A stretch of DNA of 64,000 bases from Polyangium sp. 15x6 (GCF_029960785.1 NZ_JASBQE010000066.1:1-64000), one strand, 5' to 3'; positions 54,645 through 63,916 are shown, counted from the first letter of the stretch. Notes: a model not told the origin generated them from the letters alone. Translations and numbers: made by a program.

Positions 54645-55400
54645 CTACGGCCCGATCCGAAACCCATTCTGCGCATACACGCCCGATGCCGGCGCCGCCG
54701 TGCCTTCGACGATCACCACGCCGTTCGACGCCGAGAAGCAGACCATCGCATTGCACTTGTCCCCACAATTGCCCTGCGCCGGCGGGATCGCGTGGCCGGC
54801 GCACACGATCGGGCCACCCGACGTCTTGGCCTCGCGCACGAACGTGTAGCCGTTCTCCTGGGTCGGCTCGAACGTCTTCGGCTTCGCCGCGTGCGTGGGG
54901 GGTTTGCGGAGCGCGGCGGTGATGGCAGCGTCGTCGGCGTCGGCGGGGAGGAACCACACGCCCTGGTCCGTGACGGCGACCTGCTTGGGGAGCACGTCGT
55001 CCGGAGACTCGTGAGCGCTGCTGTTGCGGCCGAGCGTGTATTTGAGCTGGGCTACGTCGGCCTTGCCCACCTTGCGCACGTTCCACGGCATGACGAGCAG
55101 CGTGTCGTCGTAGTCAGGCGCCCCCTTCGTGTGATTGAGCAGCGTCCAGCAGGCGCCGCGGCGAACGAGCGGGCCCCACACGGTGCTCTCGGTTTTCAGC
55201 ACCGGCAGCGCCGGCGGGCATGCCATCTTCTGCCCCGCGGCGACGGGCGGGGGCGCCGCCGCAGGCGCGGCCGTGACGCTCGCGACGGGCACCGGAGACG
55301 CCGATGCCACCGTCGCCTCGGGCGCGCCGGCCGGCGGCTGAGGTTCGCCGCCACAGGCTGGGAGCAGAGCGAGGAGCGCGAGCGAGGTGCGAAGGTTCAT
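54645..55400 (-). CDS. Lipoprotein of unknown function
   Basis: 251 residues from MNLRTSLALLALLPAC (the frame opens at 55517). A linker rich in Ala, Pro and Val precedes a domain with Cys pairs (KMACPPALP; RRGACWTLLN; GPIVCAGHA; GNCGDKCNAMVCFSA). No family is recognised. It ends GFRIGP. The position between gene relics gives no functional hint. Confidence 0.83.
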   Translation of the reverse strand: MNLRTSLALLALLPACGGEPQPPAGAPEATVASASPVPVASVTAAPAAAPPPVAAGQKMACPPALPVLKTESTVWGPLVRRGACWTLLNHTKGAPDYDDTLLVMPWNVRKVGKADVAQLKYTLGRNSSAHESPDDVLPKQVAVTDQGVWFLPADADDAAITAALRKPPTHAAKPKTFEPTQENGYTFVREAKTSGGPIVCAGHAIPPAQGNCGDKCNAMVCFSASNGVVIVEGTAAPASGVYAQNGFRIGP

Positions 55401-56060
55401 ATCGGGATGGACGATATCATTCGGTCCCGCCTCTCCCATGGATCCGGTCCCGGAAGCACGATTCCGTCGCGCCGCCGCGAGCAATGGCCTCCCGCGATCG
55501 GCCCCGCAGCCCTGCACCCCTCATCGCGGGGCCTGCAACGTCACTCCGCAGCAAGCGGTTTGCCATAGCCGCCTCAAGTGGCCGAAACTGCAGCTTGGCC
55601 GGTTACCTCCAAACTCTGGCCTGGCGCGAGATCGATTGCATCGTGCGTGGCGCACTTGCCGAACGGGGAGTCTCGTCAGAGACCGAAGCGGCAAACGAAG
55701 GGAAGTTCGATGCGATTCTAGGCATGCGCCTTTCGAGTGCAGACACTTGGCAACTGAAGGAGCTTACTCGGTTGCCCGACGTGCCCGCGCGTAAAAATCA
55801 GAAGGCGGTGAAATCGCCGGACGCTGAGGGTAGAAGCGAAGGCATGGGCGGAGGCCGAGAACGCCGTATGCGTCCTGTGCCCCCATTCTTCCGCTCCGGC
55901 GCTCGACCATGCATCTCTGCGTCTCGGCTTCGCCCTGGATCCGGGTCGAGGGGCGAACGGCCCCCGCGGGGTCCGGGGCAGAGCCCGGCGCGACGCTGAG
56001 AAGTCGTTCGCACGGACAGATATCGCATCGGTATTGACATGAGGCAAGCCCCGGCCGATC
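55401..56060. other. Intergenic region, no assignable gene
   Basis: About 660 bp. A plus-strand stretch near 55630-55790 (GKFDAILGMRLSSADTWQL) reads somewhat protein-like, but it has no start and no family. TTGACA at 56034-56039 lies just before the FG-GAP gene but has no matching -10. Confidence 0.4.
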
Positions 56061-58409
56061 ATGGCCGAAATGCGGTGCTCCTTCCGTGGCATAGGGATCT
56101 CGTTGCTGGCCATCTCCAGCTTGCCCGCAGTCGGCGCGACGGCCGGCGGGTGTGGCGGGTCGCAGGGGCACGTCGAGGATCACCAGGTAAAACCCAGCGC
56201 CACGGAGAGAAAAAGGCCATTCTGTCAGGGCAAGGCCGAAGGCACGGCATGCGACGACGGGGACCTGTGTACCGAAAGCGATACGTGTCGAGCTGGTGTT
56301 TGTCTCGGCGCACGTCCTGTCGTTTGCAACGGAGATGCGAGGTGCGTCGCTGGAGCGTGTGCCGCTCGTCCATGTAAAGGGACCCTGGGGCTCCCTGGGG
56401 TTCCGCTCGTGAACGTGGGTAATGACCCGCATTCCCTCGCGGCTGCGGATCTCGATGGCGACGGCGATCCCGATCTCGCGGTGGCGAACAAGGGCAGCAA
56501 CACGGTGAGTGTGCTCTTCAATCATGGCAATGGCACGTTCGCGGTCAAGGTCGATTATCCCACGGGCAAGGCCCCGAGCTCGGTCATTGCAGGGGATCTG
56601 AATGGTGACAGCAAGCCAGACCTCGTCGCCGCGAACAGCGATGGATCCGAGGTCAGCGTCTTCCTCAACAAGGGTGACGGTACGTTCAAGGCCAAGGCTG
56701 ATTCCCACGCGAGGTGGCACCCCTTCGCGGTGGCGGCGGCGGATCTCGATGGCGACCAAAAGCCCGACCTCGCCAGCGCGAGCAGCGACGGCGTGGCCGT
56801 GCTGCTCAATCGCGGCAATGGCACCTTCGCGGCCGGAGTCGATTACCGCGCGGGCTCCATCCCTTCGGCGATGGCTGTTGTAGATGTCAATCGAGACAAT
56901 CAGCCTGATTTGGCGGTCACGAACAAGGACGACAACAGGGTGACCGTGCTGGTCAACAAGGGCAAGGGCATTTTCGACGACTGGGGAGACTTCGCCACGG
57001 ACGCGGCCCCCGTCGCGGTCGCGGCCGCGGACTTCAACGGCGACGGCAAACAGGACCTCGTTGTCGCCAATTCGCTCGGCAAGACCGTGAGCGTGCTGCT
57101 CAAGAATCCGGGCGCCGGCTTCGCGGCCAAGGTCGATTACGCTGCGGGCTCGAACCCCCGCGCCGTCACGCCGGCGGATCTGAATGGCGATGGCAAACCC
57201 GACCTCGCCGTCGCGAGCGGGATCAGGGCAGGCGTTTTGCTCAACAAGGGGAATGGGACTTTCGGACCCATGATCGATCTCTTCACGAGCGGGCGTCCCA
57301 GCTCGGTCGCGGTGGTGGATCTGAACAGCGACGGAAAGCAGGACCTCGCCGTCGCCAATGAAGGCAGCAATACCGTGACCGTTCTGTTGGGCAAAGGCAA
57401 TGGCGACTTCGCGACGATGGTCGATTACCCTACGGCCTCGGAGCCCGAAAAGGTCGTGATGGCAGACATGAACGGCAATCGCAAGCTCGACCTCGTGGTC
57501 GTGAATCGAAACAGCGTCGGCGTGTTGCTCGACAAGGGGAGCGACGGCTTCCTGCCCGTCGTCGATTATCCCACGGGCGCGAATGCGAGCGCGGTGGAGG
57601 TGGCGGATCTGAATGGCGACGGCAACCCCGACCTCGCCGTCGCGAACCACGACAGCAATACGGTGAGCGTGCTGCTCAATCAAGGCAATGGAAGCTTCGC
57701 GTCCGCCAGGGATTACACGACGAGCCATGGTCCTCTGTCGATCGCGGCGGCGGACGTGACGGGCGACGGCAAGCTCGACCTAGCGGTCGTGAACGGTGAC
57801 AGCGGCAGCTTGAGCCTGCTGACCAGTCGACACGCAGGCGGCTTCGAGCTCGCATTCTATCACTCCACGGGCGCTCGTCCGGCTGCGGTTGCAGCCGCGG
57901 ACTTCAACGGCGATGGGAGGGCGGAATTCGCGGTCGCCAACGCGGGCAGCAATACGGTGAGCATCGTGTCCACTGGCGGCCGTTGGGCGCGCCAGCGCGA
58001 TTACCCCGCAGGTACGGGTCCCGCCGCGATGGCCGTGGTCGACCTGAACGGCGATGCGATGCTGGACATCGCTGTCGCGAATCAATGGAGCTCCAGCGTC
58101 AGCATATTGCTCAACGGCGACAATGGCGCCTTCGCGCCCAAAGTCGACTATGCAACGTGCCATACCCCGCGCTCGGTGGCGGTCGCGGACTTCAATGCAG
58201 ATGGCAAACCCGACCTCGTCGTGGGAAACGGCTCGACGGCGAGCGTGCTGCTGAACAGCGGAAATGGCACCTTCGCCCCCAACGTCGATTACATGAGCTT
58301 GGGTGGCCTTACCGCGGGAGATATCGACGGCGATGGCAGGCCGGACCTCGCCGTCGCGAACCGTGATAAGCGCGGCGTGAGCGTTCTCTTCTCCACGTGC
58401 CTTCCGTGA
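56061..58409 (+). CDS. FG-GAP/VCBS-repeat secreted protein
   Basis: 782 residues. An N-terminal signal (GISLLAISSLPAVGAT, with Cys in AGGC) precedes a Cys-rich module (GTACDDGDLCTESDTCRAG). From residue 115 to the end there are 14 FG-GAP-type repeats of about 48 residues, each with a calcium-loop core such as DLDGDGDPDLAVAN, DLNGDSKPDLVAAN or DFNGDGKQDLVVAN. Fourteen units would fit two seven-bladed propellers. Several loops have lost acidic residues (DVNRDNQPD, DMNGNRKLD). It is probably a secreted, calcium-stabilised surface protein. A second ATG at 56070 is an alternative start. Confidence 0.92.
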   Translation: MAEMRCSFRGIGISLLAISSLPAVGATAGGCGGSQGHVEDHQVKPSATERKRPFCQGKAEGTACDDGDLCTESDTCRAGVCLGARPVVCNGDARCVAGACAARPCKGTLGLPGVPLVNVGNDPHSLAAADLDGDGDPDLAVANKGSNTVSVLFNHGNGTFAVKVDYPTGKAPSSVIAGDLNGDSKPDLVAANSDGSEVSVFLNKGDGTFKAKADSHARWHPFAVAAADLDGDQKPDLASASSDGVAVLLNRGNGTFAAGVDYRAGSIPSAMAVVDVNRDNQPDLAVTNKDDNRVTVLVNKGKGIFDDWGDFATDAAPVAVAAADFNGDGKQDLVVANSLGKTVSVLLKNPGAGFAAKVDYAAGSNPRAVTPADLNGDGKPDLAVASGIRAGVLLNKGNGTFGPMIDLFTSGRPSSVAVVDLNSDGKQDLAVANEGSNTVTVLLGKGNGDFATMVDYPTASEPEKVVMADMNGNRKLDLVVVNRNSVGVLLDKGSDGFLPVVDYPTGANASAVEVADLNGDGNPDLAVANHDSNTVSVLLNQGNGSFASARDYTTSHGPLSIAAADVTGDGKLDLAVVNGDSGSLSLLTSRHAGGFELAFYHSTGARPAAVAAADFNGDGRAEFAVANAGSNTVSIVSTGGRWARQRDYPAGTGPAAMAVVDLNGDAMLDIAVANQWSSSVSILLNGDNGAFAPKVDYATCHTPRSVAVADFNADGKPDLVVGNGSTASVLLNSGNGTFAPNVDYMSLGGLTAGDIDGDGRPDLAVANRDKRGVSVLFSTCLP

Positions 58410-58751
58410 AAGCCGGCCGAGCGGGTGCAGCGACACCTTCCCGGAGATCTAGCGCCGATATCTTGACGGTGACAGTGGACGACGGAAGAGAACACGACCA
58501 GGCAGTCTTCCTCGACGCGCGGAAAGAATGGCTTCGAGGTAGTGAACTGGCGTGACGGCACGAAGGGCCCTCTTTCCGCGTCGTTCGCGGCGATCCGCGT
58601 GCGCGTGAGCAGGTGTTACCCTGGACCCTCCTCTACATCCCTCTTGACGTGCGTCCCAGCACAGTCTTTGATGTCTCGACCGAGCTCGAGGACTGGCATG
58701 ACCTAATCAAGCAGTTGTCCCGCATTCTCCGACTCGAGGAGCGCCACAAGC
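58410..58751. other. Intergenic region with a transposase scrap and an unassigned open frame
   Basis: It contains the IS701-like fragment described separately. It also contains a 60-codon plus-strand frame (58613-58804: LPWTLLYIPLDVRPSTVFDV) that looks protein-like but is too short to place and runs into the AlkD-like gene. Confidence 0.4.
58530..58612 (+). mobile_element. Fragment of an IS701-family (SRSO17) transposase gene
   Basis: One plus-strand frame codes GFEVVNWRDGTKGPLSASFA followed by AIRVRVSR. This is a characteristic segment of IS701-type DDE transposases (WRxGTxGPLSxxFAxxRVR). It is bounded by stops and out-of-frame sequence, and no inverted repeats were found, so it is a relic. 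Confidence 0.5.
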
Positions 58752-59423
58752 ATGACAATGACTCTCGAGGATGCCCTCGCGCAGCTGAAATCTCTCGGCA
58801 ATGAGAAGGTCCGTGCGCAAAACAAGAAACATGGCGCAGGGGACAATCAGTTCGGCGTCCGTCTTGGTGACATACGGAAGCTTGCCGCGAAGGTGAAGAC
58901 CAGCCACCCGTTGGCCATCGCTCTCTGGGACACCGGGAACATCGATGCCCGGCTCCTGGCAATCCTTCTGCTCAAGCCAAACAACCTGTCTCGCGACGAG
59001 ATGGATCGGATGGTGCGATCCGTCGAGTTTGTGCAAGTTGCGGACTGGCTGAATTCCAATGTCGTCAAGAACCACCCCGACAAGGAGTCTCTTCGCCAAT
59101 CATGGATGCAAGATGATCACCCCTGGGCCGCCCGCGCCGGCTGGAGCCTGACGTCAGAGCGCATCGCTAAAAGTCCGGACGGACTCGATCTGCCAGCACT
59201 TCTGGACCGTATCGAGTCTGAAATGGGGAACGCTGCTTCGGAAGTGCAATGGACGATGAATTTCTGCCTTGCAGGAATCGGCATTCACTTCCCGAAGCAT
59301 CGGAAGCGAGCCATTGCCATTGGCGAAAGACTGGGAATCTACCGCGATTATCCAGTTTCCAAGGGTTGCACCTCTCCGTTTGCCCCCATCTGGATCAACG
59401 AAATGGTGCGTCGGCAAAGTTGA
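58752..59423 (+). CDS. DNA alkylation repair protein (AlkD-like HEAT fold)
   Basis: 223 residues. Pattern of PF08713: FGVRLGDIRKLAAKVKTSHPLAIALWDTGNIDARLLAILLL, then VEFVQVADWLNSNVVKN, WMQDDHPWAARAGWSL, and KGCTSPFAPIWINEMVRR at the end. AlkD-like glycosylases remove alkylated bases without flipping them; some family members have other DNA-structure roles. GAGGAG lies about ten nt before the ATG. Its composition is lower in GC than in most neighbours and it sits beside transposase and GST relics, so horizontal acquisition is likely. Confidence 0.92.
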   Translation: MTMTLEDALAQLKSLGNEKVRAQNKKHGAGDNQFGVRLGDIRKLAAKVKTSHPLAIALWDTGNIDARLLAILLLKPNNLSRDEMDRMVRSVEFVQVADWLNSNVVKNHPDKESLRQSWMQDDHPWAARAGWSLTSERIAKSPDGLDLPALLDRIESEMGNAASEVQWTMNFCLAGIGIHFPKHRKRAIAIGERLGIYRDYPVSKGCTSPFAPIWINEMVRRQS

Positions 59424-59564
59424 CCCATCGGGGACACGGTTGACCGCCGCACGGGAAGCGTGCTACGCGCCGAGGAGGCGGAAATCCTGGTTTATTCGTC
59501 CTACACGCGGCCGCGCCGCCCCAGGTGGGCCAACTCCCTCGCCCGAATCGCGTCCCATCGCGCC

Positions 59565-59812
59565 AGCCGTCGCGCCCGTCCCGTCGCCGCTCCAGCCCGC
59601 GCAGCCAGCGCCCGGCCTCCTTGACCATGTTCGGCGCGGCGGGCGTCGGCGTCGTTCACGCCGCCGAATTTGTCGATGAGCTGGATCTCCAACAGCGGCC
59701 GCTCGACGGTGTTGAGCACGGCGAAGCACCATTGCACCACCCGCGTGCGACCTGCGAAGTCGGCCGGGATCAGCCGGCCGGCCTTCTCGGCAAGAACGAA
59801 TTGGTGATTCAT
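59565..59812 (-). pseudogene. Frameshifted, truncated glutathione S-transferase relic
   Basis: Minus-strand codons from 59812 read FVLAEKAGRLIPADFAGRTR, then VVQWCFAVLNTVERPLLEIQ and LIDKFGG. This is the end of a GST N-terminal domain and the start of the C-terminal domain. At about 59629 the homology moves to another frame (MVKEAGRWLRGLERRRDGRD), consistent with one extra base. Both the true N-terminus and most of the C-terminal domain are absent. It is divergent from the P450 gene. Confidence 0.65.
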
Positions 59813-59843
59813 ATCACGAATCGCGCAGAGAATCGCGGTTTGA

Positions 59844-59862
59844 CCTTGACCCAAGGTCAAGG
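59844..59862. promoter_or_regulatory. MerR-type operator upstream of the P450 gene
   Basis: CCTTGACC-CAA-GGTCAAGG is a perfect 19-bp palindrome with a TTGACC -35-like element on each strand. Such sites are typical of MerR-family regulators. It ends 14 bp before the P450 ATG at 59877. Confidence 0.65.
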
Positions 59863-59876
59863 TGCAGAGTGGCGGC

Positions 59877-61112
59877 ATGAACGACACCACGTTGACGGTT
59901 CCCATCCCGCACGGCCTCCCCATGGAGCGCGATGCAGGCCCCTTCGACCCGCCCCGCCAAATCACTCGGCTACGCGAGGCTCGCCCTGTCAGCCCCATGG
60001 TCTTCCCCGACGGTCACGAGGGCTGGCTCGTCACCGGCTACGACGCGGTCCGAAAGCTCATGGCCGACACCCGGTTCAGCTCCCGCCAGGACATCGGCAT
60101 TCTCCACGTGCCGTACGAGGTCCCCGGCATGCCCGCCATCACCGAACCGTCCCCGCAGGTGCCGGGCGTGTTCATCGCCATGGACCCGCCGGACCATACC
60201 CGGCTGCGGAGCAGGCTCACCGGCGCCTTCACCGTCAAACGCATGAAAATGCTCGAAGAGCAGATCATCGATATCGCCGAGCGGCAACTGGACGACCTTT
60301 CGCGCCTTCCCCCGCCGGTCGACCTGGTCAAGGAGTTCGCGCTGCCGGTGCCCTCGCTGGTGATCTGCGAACTGCTCGGTGTCCCCTACACGGACCGGGG
60401 GACCTTCCAGGTCAACTCCGCCAAGTTCTTGGAGAAGGACATTCCGCTCGACGAAAAGATGGCCGCGTACGGCGCATTGACCACGTACCTTTCCGAACTG
60501 GTCACGCGCAAACGTGCCGCCCCCGGCGAGGACATCCTGTCCGACCTGGCCCGCCATGACGACCTCACCGTCGAGGAGCTGACCGGCATCGCCTTCCTGC
60601 TGCTGCTCGCGGGCCACGAGACCACCGCCAACATGCTGGCACTGGGCACCTTCGCACTCTTGGAGCACCCCGAGCAGCTCGCCGAACTGCGCGCCACCCC
60701 GGATCTGCTCCCCGATGCCGTCGAGGAACTCATGCGCTACCTGTCCGTTGTCGACATCCTCTATCGCTACGCCACGGAGGACATCGAACTCGGCGGTGAA
60801 ACAATCCGCAAGGGCTCGACCGTCGTTGTCTCCATGCTGGCCGCCAACCGCGACCCCCAGCGCTTCGACAACCCCGACACCCTTGACATCCGCCGTAAGA
60901 CCCGCGGTCACCTGTCCTTCGGCCACGGCTTCCACCACTGCCTCGGCAACCAACTGGCCCGCATCGAGATGCGTGCCGGTTTCGAGGCACTGCTACGTCG
61001 CTTCCCGACCCTCGAGCTCGCCGTCCCCGCCGGCGAAGTGAAACTCAAGACCAACATGCAGATCTACGGCGTCCACGAGCTGCCGGTCACCTGGACGGAA
61101 ACGGCCCGGTAA
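59877..61112 (+). CDS. Cytochrome P450 (actinomycete-type)
   Basis: 411 residues from the ATG at 59877; a GTG at 59862 would add five residues but lies in the operator. I-helix LLLLAGHETTANM, ExxR in EELMRY, and the haem loop FGHGFHHCLGNQLA with Cys355 as axial ligand are all intact. The overall pattern (REARPVSPMVFPDG, FIAMDPPDHTRLRS, FTVKRM) is that of soluble CYP105/107-like enzymes of actinomycetes. It needs a ferredoxin and reductase; neither is adjacent. Taken with the MerR site, the palindrome downstream and the MerR gene, transfer from an actinomycete is likely. The substrate is unknown. Confidence 0.95.
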   Translation: MNDTTLTVPIPHGLPMERDAGPFDPPRQITRLREARPVSPMVFPDGHEGWLVTGYDAVRKLMADTRFSSRQDIGILHVPYEVPGMPAITEPSPQVPGVFIAMDPPDHTRLRSRLTGAFTVKRMKMLEEQIIDIAERQLDDLSRLPPPVDLVKEFALPVPSLVICELLGVPYTDRGTFQVNSAKFLEKDIPLDEKMAAYGALTTYLSELVTRKRAAPGEDILSDLARHDDLTVEELTGIAFLLLLAGHETTANMLALGTFALLEHPEQLAELRATPDLLPDAVEELMRYLSVVDILYRYATEDIELGGETIRKGSTVVVSMLAANRDPQRFDNPDTLDIRRKTRGHLSFGHGFHHCLGNQLARIEMRAGFEALLRRFPTLELAVPAGEVKLKTNMQIYGVHELPVTWTETAR

Positions 61113-61152
61113 AACCGTCCGCCGAGCGCGTGGCCTGTGTGGGAACGCGCCT

Positions 61153-61223
61153 TTAGGGCCTGTCTTGTGGATCATTCCGGTGGGCGGCGAAGTACCAACG
61201 CAGGTCCACAAGACAGGCCCTAA
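61153..61223. repeat. 71-bp palindrome resembling paired IS ends
   Basis: TTAGGGCCTGTCTTGTGGA (61153-61171) is matched perfectly by its complement TCCACAAGACAGGCCCTAA (61205-61223) around a 33-bp centre. The GGGCCTGTCTTGTGGATC motif resembles terminal repeats of IS5-family elements common in Streptomyces. It may be a MITE or the scar of an excised element, and may also act as the P450 terminator. Confidence 0.6.
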
Positions 61224-61616
61224 GCCCCGCGGCCGCGACCCAATCCGTGCGCTCAGTCCTCGTCAACCGCGCAGCGCCTTGGCTTGGGCTCGCCATGGTC
61301 GCCGTGGGCGTGGGGACCGCCGTCGCGCAAAGGCGGCGTCAGGGCTAGCGCCGAGGAAACGCCTCGAACACCCCGCTGGATCGCGCGTCCAGCCTGCATC
61401 CGCGGCGCTGGCATGACCTGCGTCATGCGCGCATAGGGCGCAGCCCGTACCATTTTGCGGGATAGGCGCCTGGTAGCAATATGATCTCGCGTACAAAACC
61501 CCTGGCGACGTTGCGGGACTGCCGAGGAGCCTCCGTGGACATCGCACACGGCCGGGCGCAGGCGTGCGCGTCGGATCCCGTCCTCATGGAAGAGGCCGGC
61601 GAAAGAGGTGACTGCA
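61224..61616. other. Intergenic region, no assignable gene
   Basis: About 390 bp between the palindrome and the cytochrome gene. A minus-strand frame ending HAHGDHGEPKPRRCAVDED could be a short relic. No promoter consensus is clear. Confidence 0.35.
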
Positions 61617-62936
61617 ATGCGTTGGAATAGACTTGCAGCCGTGCTGTTCACGGCGACGATCGCCGCTGCTTCGAGCTGCGAGAGCAGTGAGCCCGAGCCC
61701 GTCGACGAGGCACAGCAGCCGGTCTGCAGCAAGGAGGACCCCGTCGTCGAGGACGCGCGCGTGGCCATCAACAATGGGCGACAAACCTTCCGGTTCGATA
61801 CCTTCGGTGACGAGGCGTTCTGGGGCGGCCAGCTTCGATTGCACGAAACCATCAACAACCTGACCCCCGTCCAGGCGCTCGGCCTCGGCCTCAAGGTGGA
61901 CGTCGAAGCATTGCCCAAGCCGCTCCAGCTCAAGATCAAGAAAGGCCAGGTCGACCTCAACTCTGCGGCGACCACGCTCGCGCTGCTCAGGTTGAACGCG
62001 GTGGTCGGCGTGACCGGGTTCTTCGACGGGAAGGACACGCTCGTCTCGGTGGGCATTCAATGCGCGCTCTGCCATTCGACCGTGGACGACTCCTTCTCTG
62101 CTGGCATCGGCAAGCGCCAGGACGGCTGGCCAAACCGCGATCTGAACGTGGGCGCCATCATCGCTTCGGCGCCCACTGTGGCGCCGCTCGCCGACCTGAT
62201 CGGGCTCACCGAGGCCGAGCTGCGTACGGTGCTCGTGAACTGGGGCGTCGGAAAATTCGACGCCGAGCTGATTCTGGATGGTAAGACCGAGAACGCGACC
62301 GGAGGTTCGGCGGCCACGCTCATCCCCGCGGCGTTCGGCCTCCCCGGCGTCAACCTCCACACGTATACGGGCTGGGGCTCGGTCACGCACTGGAACGCGT
62401 TCGTCGCGAATCTCGAGATGGGAGGGCAAGGCATTTTCTTCGACCCACGTCTCGACGACGCGGCCAAGTTCCCGATCGCCGCGGCAAATGATTTCGACGA
62501 TGTCCGCGATCCTGTGGACCGCATCACGCCGAAGCTCGCGGATTTGCATTTCTACCAGCTCGCGCTCGAGGCGCCGAAGCCACCTGCCAACACCTTCCAG
62601 CCTGCGGCAGCCAAGCGTGGCAAGGACGTCTTCAACGACCCGCAGAGGGGGGATTGCGCGCGCTGCCACGTGCCGCCGATCTTCACCGAGCCCGGGTGGA
62701 ACATGCACACGCCGGCGGAGATCGGAATCGACGCCTTTCAGTCGAACCGATCGCCCGACGAGCGCTACCGGACCACACCGCTTGGTGGGCTCTTCACGCG
62801 GAAAAAAGGCGGCTTCTATCACGACGGTCGCTTCGCCAACCTCGGCGAAGTGGTCGACCACTACGAGTCCGTTTTCAACCTGAACCTGTCGCCAGGCGAC
62901 AGGGCCGACCTCATCGAGTACTTGAAGTCGCTCTGA
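61617..62936 (+). CDS. Exported di-haem c-type cytochrome (cytochrome c peroxidase/MauG-like group)
   Basis: 439 residues from the ATG at 61617 with AGAGGT upstream (the frame opens at 61608). The signal ends in a lipobox-like AAASSC. Two haem-binding CxxCH motifs are present: CALCH near residue 149 and CARCH near residue 347. Other landmarks are GQLRLHETINNLTP, LPGVNLHTYTGWGSV and the late PLGGLFTRKKGGFYHDGRFANLGEVVDHY, typical of the di-haem peroxidase/MauG superfamily. It probably acts in electron transfer or oxidation at the envelope. The partner is unknown. Confidence 0.9.
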   Translation: MRWNRLAAVLFTATIAAASSCESSEPEPVDEAQQPVCSKEDPVVEDARVAINNGRQTFRFDTFGDEAFWGGQLRLHETINNLTPVQALGLGLKVDVEALPKPLQLKIKKGQVDLNSAATTLALLRLNAVVGVTGFFDGKDTLVSVGIQCALCHSTVDDSFSAGIGKRQDGWPNRDLNVGAIIASAPTVAPLADLIGLTEAELRTVLVNWGVGKFDAELILDGKTENATGGSAATLIPAAFGLPGVNLHTYTGWGSVTHWNAFVANLEMGGQGIFFDPRLDDAAKFPIAAANDFDDVRDPVDRITPKLADLHFYQLALEAPKPPANTFQPAAAKRGKDVFNDPQRGDCARCHVPPIFTEPGWNMHTPAEIGIDAFQSNRSPDERYRTTPLGGLFTRKKGGFYHDGRFANLGEVVDHYESVFNLNLSPGDRADLIEYLKSL

Positions 62937-63132
62937 CCGGGGCTCGGAGCGGGGCGACCGCTCCCCCACTTCCGCTTCGTCGAACCCTCAGCCCATCACG
63001 GCGCCAATCGTCCGTGTCCTCCACGGCGCGCGAGCCCCAACGCGATCGCGCCGGCCCGCTCGTCGGCGGTGGCCCCTCCTTCGTGGCGCTCGCGCGTTCG
63101 ATGGCCCGGCGGTGGCGGCCGATCGGCCGCCG

Positions 63133-63912
63133 TCATTGATTCGGAATGGGCACGCCCGCGGAGCGGAGTTTCTTCTCGACCAGCTTCGTCAGCCTCGCCC
63201 AGGCCGGTGCCCGGTTTTTCCCGTAGCGGCTGATCATCCCGTACCGGGCGTCGGCGTCGTCGCTGCGGCCTTGGAGGCTGGTCAGGATCGCCAGCAGCCC
63301 GGGGTTTTCGAGGAAGTGATCGACCGTGGCGTTCGCGAGCTCCTCGATGCGCGGGTCGTCCGGCGCCCAGGCCGCGGCCTCCCAAGAGCGCTTGGACAAC
63401 TCGACGAACTTGGTGTCGCCGAGTGCGCGCTCGACCTCGGTGAGGTAGTCGTCGAAGCCTTCAGGGACCAGCGCCCTGGTCAGCACCAGGCCGTCCCGGA
63501 TGGCCGCAATGTTCTCGGCGCTCAGCCCGAAGTCGGGCAGCCGGTCCAGGAACGCACGTGCCCGGTCGGGCAGCAGGACGCCGTCGCCGTCGGCGAGCCG
63601 GTGCAGCATGTCGCGTCGGGCGATCAGGTCCTCGATCCGTTCGGTGAGGCGCCGCTGGACGTCGGCGATGGCGGCGGCGAACTGCTCGGCGTCGGCGTCC
63701 AGCATCGGTCCAATCTCGGCCAGCGGCACACCTGCGGCGGCCAGCGTCCGGACCTGGACCAGCCGGAGCAGCTCGGCCGATCCGTATCGTCGGTAGCCGG
63801 AGCTGTCGCGCCGTGGTTCGTCGACGAGCCCGTGCTTGTGGTAGTGCCGCACGGTCTTCACCGTGACCCCGGCGAACGCCGCCGCCTGGCTGATCGTGAC
63901 GCCGTTGCTCAT
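63133..63912 (-). CDS. MerR-family transcriptional regulator (actinomycete-type)
   Basis: 259 residues. The N-terminal 70 residues form the MerR winged helix: TISQAAAFAGVTVKTVRHYHKHGLVDEPRR, then GYRRYGSAELLRLVQVRTLAAAGVPLAEI. A dimerisation helix (RRLTERIEDLIARRDMLHRL) and a long effector-like domain (LVPEGFDDYLTEVERALGD, ENPGLLAILTSLQGRSDDAD) follow. The whole pattern is that of Streptomyces-type MerR proteins. The operator at 59844-59862 is a candidate target. A reading frame ends four nt before its start on the same strand, so it may be the second gene of an operon. Confidence 0.95.
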   Translation of the reverse strand: MSNGVTISQAAAFAGVTVKTVRHYHKHGLVDEPRRDSSGYRRYGSAELLRLVQVRTLAAAGVPLAEIGPMLDADAEQFAAAIADVQRRLTERIEDLIARRDMLHRLADGDGVLLPDRARAFLDRLPDFGLSAENIAAIRDGLVLTRALVPEGFDDYLTEVERALGDTKFVELSKRSWEAAAWAPDDPRIEELANATVDHFLENPGLLAILTSLQGRSDDADARYGMISRYGKNRAPAWARLTKLVEKKLRSAGVPIPNQ

Positions 63913-63916
63913 CGGC

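Noticed and set aside
55304-55999. 231-codon plus-strand frame
   Set aside because: Only a short stretch looks protein-like; its start lies antisense inside the lipoprotein gene and no domain is visible.
58613-58804. 63-codon frame upstream of the AlkD-like gene as a gene
   Set aside because: Too short, GTG start without a ribosome-binding site, and it overlaps the AlkD-like coding region; possibly a relic.
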